Part shown: one piece after another, positions 11,184 through 20,701 of the stretch
Numbering within the stretch: the stretch's first letter is position 1
Layout: each line of letters starts with the position of its first letter
Source of the DNA: Tanytarsus gracilentus
Lineage: Eukaryota; Arthropoda; Insecta; Diptera; Chironomidae
Direction of reading: 5' to 3'
DNA: 64,000 nucleotides
Assembly (NCBI GenBank): GCA_038502055.1
Contig: JAXRKN010000044.1
Location: forward strand, 9,325,501-9,389,500
Notes under the pieces: generated by a model
What the model was told of the DNA's origin: nothing
Database searches by the model: none
What the model saw: the letters and a program-made list of their open reading frames with translations, nothing else
Program-made: the position numbers and the translations under genes

Positions 11184-12713
11184 ATGGCTGCAAACGATCT
11201 ATCAGATAAAGCTCTAGGTAAGTCACATGAATTAAAATTGAAAATATTGAGATTTTGAGCATAAAATTGATTTTTTACTACAGCTTATAATCTCTTTATG
11301 CTTGAATTTGGTAAGACACAACTTAAGCGTGGTCGAGTTTTGTCCTACGATGAACTTCGAAAACAATCTCTTCCCCTTTGGAACCACATTTCAAAGCAAT
11401 CGCGCGATGATTACAAACTGCAAGCGATTAAGAAAAAGGATGAAATTCTTTCGGAAATCAACAACATCCATATGCTTGATGCAAGAAGAGCACAAAAAGA
11501 GCGAGAGAAATTTTATGCAAAGAATTCTCTCGTTAAGGAACATTTGCAACATAAAACGGCATTTTCTGAAGGTTTGTAAAATCATTTTAATATATAATAT
11601 AATATAATTTTTTTCTAAAACATATTAAAATAGAGGAGAGCAACGGAGATCCTTTTTGCCAATCGCTCCGCAACGTTATCATGGAGCAAGTTGATTTCGA
11701 AAAGTATCTAGAACAGCATGTGCCTCAGTGTAAGATGCTTGGAAAAATTCCTCAATTAAAACGTGGTATGAAGCTTGAAGTAAACTGTGAAACTTTTAGC
11801 ATTGGGAAATTTATCGCGAAGGGAAGTTTTGGATCGATTTTTATCGCTGAAAAGGATGAAAGCAAAGAACTTCTGGCAGTTAAGCAGGAAAAGCCCGCAA
11901 ATCTTTGGGAATATTACATTTGCATGGAGCTCGGTGATCGATTAAAATCTAACGATCTTGAGCACATGCTTCCGGCGTTTATGCAAATAAACTATGCAAT
12001 TATCGGCAACAACGCGAGTGTGTTTTTCACTGAATTTTCACCATTTGGTACGATCATCGATGTGTGCAATAAAATCAAGAAAGAAACCGGCCGTCACATG
12101 GACGAGTACATTGGAATTGTGCTCACAACGCAATTGCTTTCAATCATCGATTTTCTACATGCATGCCACATAATTCATGCTGACATTAAACCGGATAATT
12201 TTCTACTTTTATCTAAGTAAGTATTTTTAAAAAATATGTTTTAATAATTTAATTAATTTTAATTTTTTCAAAAGAGTCGAGCTCGGATCTAAAGTTCCAG
12301 CTTTGAAGCTAATCGACTTTGGTGCTGCAATTGATATGGAAGTTTATTCAAAAACTGACCAATTCAAGTATGTCGTAAAGACGGAATATTTTACATGCTG
12401 CGAAATGCTCGAAAAAAAGCCATGGACATATCAAACGGACTTATTTGGTCTGGCCGGAACGGCACATGTGATTCTTTTCGGAAAGTATATGGAAGTTGAA
12501 AAGAAAATTGGCAAATGGGACATCACTTCGAGATATCCACGCTACTTAAAAAAATATTTGTGGTCAGTTTTCTTCAGCACTCTTCTAAACGTTCCCGACA
12601 GCTTCTCGATGCCAAATCTCCAAGAGCTTAAAGAGATGCTTCTCAATGCCATCGCGTGTCGAACAAATGTAGCTGATAAACTGAACGAGTTCAACAGAGC
12701 ACTCTTGAGATAA
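11184..12713 (+). CDS. HMG-box / BUB1-type protein kinase fusion
   Basis: Four exons join in phase: 11184-11217, 11284-11571, 11634-12216 and 12275-12713 (447 residues). Exons 1-2 encode an HMG box close to that of Maelstrom (AYNLFMLEFGK, LPLWNHISKQSRDDYK). Exons 3-4 encode the pre-kinase DPF motif and a BUB1 kinase: glycine loop AKGSFGSIFIAE, Lys in AVKQEKP, catalytic HADIKPDNF, metal-binding LIDFGAAIDM, and the family segment KPWTYQTDLFG. BUB1 is a spindle-checkpoint kinase that phosphorylates histone H2A at centromeres. The usual BUB1 N-terminus (TPR, GLEBS, KEN) is missing, as is the MAEL domain that normally follows a Maelstrom HMG box. The only AATAAA nearby (about 12760) follows exon 4, which fits one transcript. 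Alternatives: a kinase starting at ATG 11681 with a separate short HMG gene ending at TAA 11577-11579, or lost sequence between them. Confidence 0.75.
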
Positions 12714-14380
12714 ATTTTTCTACCCTCATGAATATTTTTCTAGTTCTCTAAATGAGAAAATAAACGAGCTATAAGTTTTAAAACAAACAATCTCTCGTAG
12801 TTTTCTCATTTTTCATTTTGTCCCTTTTAAAGCTCCTTCCTTCATTTTTCTCCAGCATCTTAATCCTCAAATTTCAAACGAAAGCACGATTAGGAAGTTT
12901 CTATAAACATACCCCGTGCCCGTAAGGGGTGGGAGGAAGCATTAGTGAAAGGTGAAAAGGGATTCCTTTGTACCTTTCTCAAAGCACAAACACAATCGTC
13001 TCCGTTCGACCGGAGCTGAGAAAAGTTATGGCTATATATTCATATTATTTGTGTGCTTTCCATGTGAGGGATCACAAAAAGAGGAAAAAAAGGATTTAAG
13101 ATCTATTTTTCCTTTCTCCGCATACCTTAAACGGCAGCACGAAGTGATGCCTTCTGGGAGCTTCATAGGCAAGAATGTTCGGATATAGACGACGAAGGAT
13201 TCAAACTTGTAAATTGAGTATCCTTTCAAATTAGTTTTCCTCTTTTTTTTTCTCGGTAGCATTCACACAACAAGTATCGATTTCAAAGTCATTTATCTTG
13301 TGTTACATTTTCACTTGGAGTCAATGTCGAATATTTTCCTTATATTTTAGACATGAAAGTGAATTTTAAACAAAATGAGATTCGCCCCAAAGATTTTTTT
13401 ATAGGATTTTCAAATATATAAAGTAATTTTTCTTGTGGGTGAACGAGAGAATTTAGGTAAACATTTTTTTTTGTTGGTTTTCATCGCTTTAAGGTCAAGC
13501 CATAAATTTACATTACATTAAAGGAAAATCGTCCATATAGAAGTTAAAATAGATTTTAATGAAAAGTAAATATTTGAGGAGAAATTTTCGGATTTCTTAA
13601 TTCATTGTCCACTTTCTTAAATATTTAATTTCCATCCAGTGCAAGTAAAATTTTAAATATTAATGACTCACTACAAAAGACGGCACAAAATGATGTAAAA
13701 TTCAAAATAACCCTTTTACGTTTGTTAATTAAAATGTCTCGAAATAAAACTTTCGATCCACACATTCACCCCAACAACCAGAACAAAAGCGTGTTTGAAA
13801 AACAAACTCGAGCATAAACAGACGTGAAAATTTCCGCTTACTTCAGCAACGATTTAATTTCAAACTTTTGCCATTCCGCATATACAAAGTGAAATGTTTT
13901 GTGCGAACTTTTAAGTGCTACTTTTTGAGGTGAGGTTACTACGTCTGATGTAATGGATTTTAATCGCTACATTCCGCTTGGTTTCACTAAAAATTTACCG
14001 TCTGAGTGCGAACGAAGCAATTAGAAGAAAAAAATTATTTAAAAGAGGAAAAAAATCATTTTTAACTTCAATCTCGTTCACTTTTTCCTCGAAAAGTTAT
14101 CTTCATGCTTTCAGCTCATGTTGGCGAACGGAAATCCTCCGATGTACACATTATAAGGAAAATATTTTCCATGTAGCGAAGGAAATCTTTCTTTGTGTTT
14201 CGATTGTGGGATGAAAATTGAAATTTTTTATAAAATCTGATAAATTTTTTGAATTTTAAAGTAAAAAATGTTTCAAAACCCACACGTGGGTGTTGCCGCG
14301 TAACCCACTTGTAACAGATCAGTGTTTGAAAATCAAGTGCATAAAAAATGAGTTTAAGTCAATCCGGACACTTTGGCTGT
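12714..14380. other. non-coding region
   Basis: 3' UTR of the kinase gene (AATAAA near 12760) followed by AT-rich sequence. Two opposed ORFs near 12952-13262 are shadows of each other and resemble no family. A GC-richer stretch at about 12905-12945 can pair ACCCC with GGGGT as a short hairpin. Nothing else supportable. Confidence 0.5.
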
Positions 14381-14382
14381 CC

Positions 14383-15560
14383 ATGACAGTCCTGTTCGAC
14401 CATTCCTCAAAAATCGTCTATGTCATTAGATTCCTGGTCCAATCACGAGTTCAACGATACCCATGAAGCCATAAAAGAGAAAATTTGTATGAAAAAGGAC
14501 ATTTTTGCACTCAGGGACGGTCCTTGGTGGGTCGTACCTCAAAACAAAATACTTCTTGCACAACTAGAGCCAAAACCCGATCTTTAGCCACAAACCCGAC
14601 TCAAATCCGACCAGCCGTTCTTGAGATATGGGTGAGATTGGGTTTTATGGTAAGTTATAAGTGGAAAGTAAGAAAGTAAGAAAGTAAGAAAGTAAGAAAG
14701 TAAGATGATTTAAATGGCTCTAACTCTCGTAGGAAACCGATTTCAAATCTGTTTTCGCAGTTTGTGGGTTTGCTAGCCTATCATTTGGTATATGTTTTGA
14801 TATTAATGTATGTCTTGACTAGGTAAAAAAGGTTTTGGAGAAATAAAATTAATATATAGCGGAGTATAATTTTATAGCTCCGTAAATATTAATTTTGGAT
14901 TTTAAAATTTTAATATAAAAATATATATAAATGATAGGCTAGCAAACCCTAAAACAGCGAAAACAGATTTGAAATCGGTTGCTCCTACGAGGAGTTAGAG
15001 CCATTTAAGTCATCTTACTTTCTCACTTTCTCACTTTCTTACTTTCTTACTTTCTCACTTTCTTACGATCTTAGTGAACGCCGTATCTCAAGAACGGCTG
15101 GTCGGATTTGATTCGGGTTTGTAGCTAAAGATCGGGTTTTGGCTCTAGTTGTGCAAGAAGTATTATAGTTTTTTATTTTGGTTTTTAATTTTCCCCTACT
15201 GCCAAGACATTACCTTGTGAACACCAAAACATATACTCAAATGATAGGCCTAGTCAAACCCTAAAACTGGGAAAACAGATTTGAAATGGTTGTCTCGAGG
15301 GTTGGCATTTAGTCCTTCTTTCTCCTTTCTTCTCCTTTTCTTTTCCTTTTCAGATCTTAGTGACGATACTCAGAACGGCTGGTCGGATTTGATTCGGGTT
15401 TGTGGTTAAGATCGGGTTTTGGTTCTAGTTGTGCAAGAAGTATTTTGTTTTGAGGTACGACCCTCCAAGGACCGTCCCTGAGTGAAAAATGTCCTTTTTA
15501 TACAAATTTTTCTTATATGCCTTCATGGGTATCGTTGAACTCGTAATTTGACCAGGAATC
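14383..15560. repeat. foldback (inverted-repeat) element with 8-bp microsatellites
   Basis: The left arm, about 14383-14800, and the right arm, about 14935-15560, are complementary over hundreds of bases. Shared landmarks are the segment around GGACGGTCCTTGG, the TTGTGCAAGAAGTATT segment, an 8-bp microsatellite (GTAAGAAA on the left, TTTCTTAC on the right) and GATAGGCTAGCAAACC next to the loop. The loop is about 135 bp and AT-rich. Part of the right arm is repeated in direct orientation at about 15235-15480. The outer end of the left arm holds one inverted unit of the 120-bp tandem repeat found downstream. No transposase or reverse-transcriptase ORF is present. Likely a non-autonomous mobile or satellite-derived element of unknown class. 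Confidence 0.75.
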
Positions 15561-15910
15561 GAATGGACTGACGATTTTTGAGGAATGTCATCATGACCGG
15601 CCAGGAGTGCCATAATGTCATTTTTAGAACTATGGCTTCATGTATGTCGTTGACTCGTATTGTGGGTCGATTGATGAATTTTTGAAGATGTCTTGGGGCG
15701 GAGTGCCCTATGTTTTTTTAGTCTATGGCTTCATGTTGTCGTTGACTCGTGATTGATGGGAATGGTGATTGGATTTTTGAGGAATGTCGATCATGGTCGG
15801 CCGGGTGCCTTGCTTTTCAGATTTGGCTTTGTATGTGTTGCTCGTTTGCTCGGACGATTGCCTGACAATTTTTGAGGAATGTCCATCATGATTAACCAAG
15901 AATGCCCATT

Positions 15911-15981
15911 GCAACGGAGTAGGGTACTAATCTATGCGGAGCTATTGGAAATGGCAACGCCGTTTGCAGACCCATCTTGTT
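15911..15981 (+). repeat. direct repeat left of the 120-bp array
   Basis: A stretch including GGTACTAATCTA, GCGGAGCTATTGGAAATGGC and CGTTTGCAGACCCATCTTGT recurs at about 16786-16852. The two copies bracket the tandem array, as the joints of a larger repeating unit or composite element would. Confidence 0.8.
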
Positions 15982-16039
15982 TAGTTTTGAGGTATGACCC
16001 TCTAAGGACCGTCCTTGAGTGCAAAAAGGTCCTTTTTCA

Positions 16040-16770
16040 TACAAATTTTTACTTATATGGCTTCATGGGTATCGTTGAACTCGTAATTGCATCAGGAATC
16101 GATTGGCATTGATGATTTTTGAGGAATGTCCATCATGGCCGCCCAGGAGTGCCACTAATGTCCATTTTTCAGAACTATGGCTTCATGGGTATCGTTGAAC
16201 TCGTAATTGCATCAGGAATCGATTGGCATTGATGATTTTTGAGGAATGTCCATCATGGCCGCCCAGGAGTGCCACTAATGTCCATTTTTCAGAACTATGG
16301 CTTCATGGGTATCGTTGAACTCGTGATTGGATTAGAAATCGATTGACATTGATGATTTTTGAGGAATATCTATCATGGCCGGCCAGGAGTGCCACTAATG
16401 TCCATTTTTCAGAACTATGGCTTCATGGGTTTCGTTGAACTCGTGATTGGATTAGGAATCGATTGGCATTGATGTTTTTTGAGGAATGTCTATCATGGTC
16501 GACCAGGAGTGCCACTAATGCCCATTTTTCAGAACCATGGCTTCATGTATCTCGTTGAACTCGTGATTGGATTAGAAATCGATTGGAATTGATGTTTTTC
16601 GAGGAATGTCCATTATGAACGGACAGGAGTGCCACTAATGTCCATTTTTCAGAACTATGGCTTCATGGGTATCGTTAAACTCGTGATTGGATTAGAAATC
16701 GATTGACATTGATAATTTTTGAGGAATGTCCATCATGGTCGGTCAGTAGCGCCACTAATGCTCATTGCGC
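16040..16770 (+). repeat. 120-bp tandem (satellite-like) array, about six copies
   Basis: The period is exactly 120 bp: 16081-16200 and 16201-16320 are nearly identical, and diverged units continue to about 16770. The unit includes ATCGTTGAACTCGTGATTGG, TTTTTGAGGAATGTCCATCA and CCAGGAGTGCCACTAATG. Units of the same family, full of small deletions, fill 15500-15890, and one inverted unit lies at 14383-14470. Open frames through the array come from its length being divisible by three and are not taken as coding. Confidence 0.9.
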
Positions 16771-16785
16771 TAATCAACAGGGGGT

Positions 16786-16852
16786 ACTAATCTAATACAG
16801 CGGAGCTATTGGAAATGGCAACGCCGTTTGCAGACCCATCTTGTTGTATAAA
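16786..16852 (+). repeat. direct repeat right of the 120-bp array
   Basis: Second copy of the segment at 15911-15981, differing mainly by a small insertion (CTAATACAG against CTATG). It marks the right edge of the repeat cluster, about 145 bp before the zinc-finger gene start. Confidence 0.8.
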
Positions 16853-16997
16853 TTCAATCTTATCAGAGTAAGTTCAACTCACTTGCACGCACTTTCTTCA
16901 AAACATTTTCGAAAATCCCTGTTCGCTTGTGAATTCAAAATAAAGAGATAAATTTAAATTTCCTGACGACACTGCCGCTCAAAAAGGTGTTTTAAAA

Positions 16998-18286
16998 ATG
17001 GATTATATCAAAGTGGAACCTATTGATGCTGAAAATCCTCAAGACGAGTGTGTTTTGTGTGACGACGGAAAGAAATATTACAATTTATTAATAAACCACT
17101 TTCGAAAACAACACCGAGGTAAGGACATTTCAATTATTGACTCAAGTATACATTTAATTACGATTTTAGATTATAATTTGTATGAGGACGGACCAATTCT
17201 TCAGTACTGCAAGTGTTCCGAGTCCATTAATTATCAAATGCAAATCATCACACATCTGTTGTCCCATTCCATATTAAATAGTGATTATAATGACGGCGAA
17301 GAGCAATACCTTACGTATCAAGAAATCGATGATAATGAGGATTATGATAGATTAGATGATGAACAGACACCGTCGCCACCGGAAACGCCAAAGAAAAGAC
17401 GAAAAAGGAGACTAAAGAAGGAGTTTGAGAAGTCGCCGGAAAAGGGAGGTCGAAGTTTAGTCTGTAAAGTATGTGAAAAGGAGTTTGAGAGCCGGAAAAG
17501 ATATTACAATCACACGGCAACGGCTCATCGTGAAAAATTCCAATGTGATCAGTGTGAACAGCAATTTGTGTTTAAATATCAGCTCAAAAAGCACATCGAA
17601 GTGGTTCACATGGAAGTACCAAAAGCGAAAATCAATCGACCCAAGAAATTTCAGTGTGACGTGTGCAGTATGCAGTTTACTGAGTTAAGAATTCTAAACG
17701 AGCACTCGAATATCCACAGCGATCTTCGTCCCTTTGTTTGTGAATTTTGTAGCGAAGCCTTTCACAACAGTGCCAATCTGAGATATCATAGAAAAAGACA
17801 TTTAAATCCCGATGGATATAAGTGTCCAGTGTGCCAAGAGAGTTTTGTTAATCAGCAAAGTTTAAGAAAACATCACATACGGCAGCATCTTGAAGCCGAT
17901 CTAGGTAAAGTAGTGCAATTTAAAATTAACTTTAACTACATTAAATTTCATTTCAGATCCCCATCGCTTTGTGTGTCAATATTCTGAGTGTGGAAGCTCA
18001 TTTAAATATGAAGATTTGCTCAAACAACACGTACGAAAAATCGTAAGCATTAGTCAGCTCTTGTTATATAAAATATATTTTTCATATTTATTAACAGCAT
18101 CACCGAGTGCTGGGAGAGTTCGTGTGCGAGATCTGCAATTTTGTCACCAATAATAAACAGAATTACTTTCAACATCGGCGAAGACTTCATGACATAAGAA
18201 ATCGGAAAGGAAATCGAGTTTTCCCATCGTCCTCGCACGAGCAACAGCAGCAAGAATATGATATGAAAATGAACATTTTATATTAA
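16998..18286 (+). CDS. C2H2 zinc-finger protein
   Basis: Exons 16998-17904, 17957-18042 and 18098-18286 join in phase to 393 residues. An N-terminal C-x2-C...H-x4-H unit (CVLCDDGKK...HFRKQH) is followed by an acidic and then basic linker. About seven C2H2 fingers follow, including CKVCEKEFESRKRYYNH, CDQCEQQFVFKYQLKKH, CDVCSMQFTELRILNEH, CEFCSEAFHNSANLRYH and CPVCQESFVNQQSLRKH. One finger spans intron 2, and a last CEICNFVTNNKQNYFQH lies near the C-terminus. It is presumably a nuclear DNA-binding regulator, but I cannot name an orthologue. The start is the first ATG of the open frame. The protein ends in a Gln-rich tail. NF-YB begins 190 bp downstream on the same strand. Confidence 0.88.
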
Positions 18287-18477
18287 TTAATTTACTTGAC
18301 AAAATTGACTCGGTTTGAATAAATTTCAATAAATAAAAGTGAAAAATAACGGATTGAATTTTTTTAAAAAAAAATCTTTCGAAAAAAAACAAAAAATTCG
18401 AACATAAACAACATTTTAAAAAATAAATTTTCACATAGAAAATTTTTTAAAATTTGTATAGAAATTGAACTTTTAAA

Positions 18478-18990
18478 ATGAATTCGTCTGATCAATTTGA
18501 GATCGTTGATAATTATGCTCAGGACGATTCTGAACCAGGTAAAGAAGAATGTTTATTTAATATTGAAAAAAAAACTAATGTATTTCTTAATATTCTAGAG
18601 ACCTCTGGTTTTCTGCGAGAACAGGACCGCTTCCTTCCAATCGCTAACATCGCCAAAATTATGAAGAAAGCCATTCCAAATAACAGCCAAGGCAAAATAG
18701 CTAAAGACGCACGTGAATGCGTTCAAGAGTGTGTGAGTGAATTCATCTCCTTCATTACTTCGGAAGCAAGCGAAAGATGTGCAAATGAAAAGAGGAAAAC
18801 AATGAACGGTGAGGATATTTTATGGGCAATGACAAATCTCGGATTCGACAACTACATAGAGCCACTAAAGCTATTCCTTCAAAAGTATCGTGACGCATCG
18901 AAAACAAGCGACCAGCAAATTAAGACGGAAGATGGCCAGGATGATTCGTTTAATAAGTATATGAACGGAGGCGGCGGAAATGTGTTTTAA
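18478..18990 (+). CDS. NFYB: NF-Y subunit beta (CCAAT-binding histone-fold factor)
   Basis: NF-YB pairs with NF-YC through a histone fold and, with NF-YA, binds CCAAT boxes. The histone-fold core is highly conserved: FLPIANIAKIMKKAIP, KIAKDARECVQECVSEF and MNGEDILWAMTNLGFDNY. The open frame is 170 codons, but 18539-18598 (GTAAAG...TCTAG, 60 nt) looks like an intron that happens to contain no stop and keeps phase. Splicing it gives 150 residues and moves the fold nearer the N-terminus, as in relatives. The retained form would add 20 residues of low-complexity sequence before the domain. The gene is convergent with RPB3, whose stop lies 54 bp away. Confidence 0.94.
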   Translation: MNSSDQFEIVDNYAQDDSEPGKEECLFNIEKKTNVFLNILETSGFLREQDRFLPIANIAKIMKKAIPNNSQGKIAKDARECVQECVSEFISFITSEASERCANEKRKTMNGEDILWAMTNLGFDNYIEPLKLFLQKYRDASKTSDQQIKTEDGQDDSFNKYMNGGGGNVF

Positions 18991-19044
18991 AACTTTTTAT
19001 TCTTTTAAGAAAAATTTCAAATAAAATATTTTAAGTGTGGCTGT

Positions 19045-19982
19045 CTAAATTGCGAGTGCATTCGTTTGTGTCTCATGGCTCAAGCTGGTCTGGAGATTTG
19101 AGAGTTTATTTTTTAGTACAGTAACACCATTCAGTACAATATTTTCTGGTTTGAGCGATCCACATGACTCGACATTGAAGTAGAACTTGTTTGGTTTTGC
19201 TTCCCAATTATAATCGGCCTCGTAATGATCGTCGTCGAGGAGGGAATGTTCACTTTTAGGCCATTCATCGGGTTTTGGAAAGAGAGTGTGTCGCATCTCA
19301 TTATCGGGATCGTACTCGAATGAAACACCCGCCGTTGGATTCCATTTTGCATGCTCCTTACCAAATCCCTTCTTAGCGTATGCTCTCAACTTCAATTCTT
19401 GACCTTGACGGAGTTTAACAATGAGAATTTCTTCGGTCTTCTCTCCATACTCGTTGTCATCATCGTCTCGATTGCGCATTGTTACTGGAAGGACTCGAGG
19501 ATCACTCGATTTGAGATCGGCAGTTGTAACAAGTCGAGTTTGTTCGTCATTGCATTTAACATCAAGCGTGAACTCAACACTACATTCGGCACAAAAGTCT
19601 ACGCAGACACAATCTCTGCTATACTGCATACGCTCGACGACCTCATCAGAAATTAGCGGGATCAAGCCAATGCGGTGAGCTGGATGATGAATTTTTTATT
19701 AACTGGATCTTTTAATGTTAATTTAACCTTACCAATAAATTCATCAGCTAACACTGTCGTATTCGACTCGAGTTGAACCCAATCAATAGCAATTGTTGGT
19801 GTTTCGGCGATAAAAACTCTTCTTAAGCTGTTTGCGACGCTAAAAATTTCCAAAAATCAAAACAAATCCTTTTTTTCACGTTTTTAGTCAATTTACCTTA
19901 ACTCTGTCTCTTCAACTATAAACTTGACGTTTTCATTGGATATTTCCGTGATTGTTACTTGTGGTTGATTAGCAAATGGCAT
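19045..19982 (-). CDS. Polr2C: RNA polymerase II subunit RPB3
   Basis: RPB3 is the alpha-like subunit that, with RPB11, nucleates assembly of RNA polymerase II. Exons 19982-19897, 19839-19733 and 19679-19045 join in phase to 275 residues, the same length as human POLR2C. The N-terminus MPFANQPQVTITEIS, the VANSLRRVFIAETPTIAIDWV motif region and the D-domain sequence HRIGLIPLISD are present. The zinc-binding cysteines are there too (CVCVDFCAEC). The introns are 57 and 53 nt. The gene starts 719 bp from the divergent IP6K gene and shares its 3' end region with NF-YB. Confidence 0.96.
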
Positions 19983-20701
19983 TTTAATTCTTTAATTAAA
20001 GTAATTTTAATGAATTTTGTTGTGATCGCGTTTTTTTTTCGTTTCGAATTTCGAAATCCCAGTGAAAAAAAAATCGACAAAGAAATTATTAGAAATTTTT
20101 GAGAGTCTCAGTAGCCTAAAATGTAAAAAAATTGGCAACTAAAATGAATGTAATAGATTTAAACATTTAAAATTTTGCAACAAAATAAACTTAAATCTCG
20201 TGTTTTAATAAACTTTTCGTAACGGACTTTTAAAATTCAAATCAACGTTCGCGCAGTTGCGCACCACATTTCGAATAAAAAATTTTTTCGTAGCACATAA
20301 AAATCGTTCTTATAAATTTTCTCATTATTCTCGCGATTCTCAAAGCTTTAACAATGCAATGAAATTAAAAACATACATAAGGCCAAATGTTTCAAAGTGC
20401 ATGCGAATGTGAATCTATAAACAAAAGGTCTCAGCGCAGAAAAATTCCCCAAAAAAATTATTACGAGGGATATTGAAAAAAGAGAGAGAAAAAAAGTTTC
20501 AAGAAAAAAAGAAGAAAATTCTATAGAAGAAAAATAAAAATTTCAATTGGAGAGAAGAAAAAATTGTATTGTGAGTGACAACACTTAAAGCGACTTTAAA
20601 GAGTGCGTAAAAAGAGTGAAAGTGACAAATAAACACAAGACAGTGCTGTGAAGCGATTGCGAGTTTTAATTTCAGAGTCAAGGCAGAAGGACACGAGACT
20701 T
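19983..20701. promoter_or_regulatory. divergent promoter region between RPB3 and IP6K
   Basis: A 719-bp head-to-head spacer. It contains a palindromic GC-rich stretch, GCGCAGTTGCGC, near 20251 in otherwise AT-rich DNA, and purine-rich sequence from 20460 that probably belongs to the IP6K 5' UTR. No TATA box was assigned. Confidence 0.4.

Noticed and set aside
12952..13262. Opposed 76-78 codon ORFs as small genes
   Set aside because: They overlap on opposite strands, have no similarity to known families and no promoter or splice evidence.
16041..16770. Open frames through the 120-bp array as a repeat protein
   Set aside because: A 120-bp period keeps frames open trivially; units with changed stops break the frame and no start or flanking gene structure exists.
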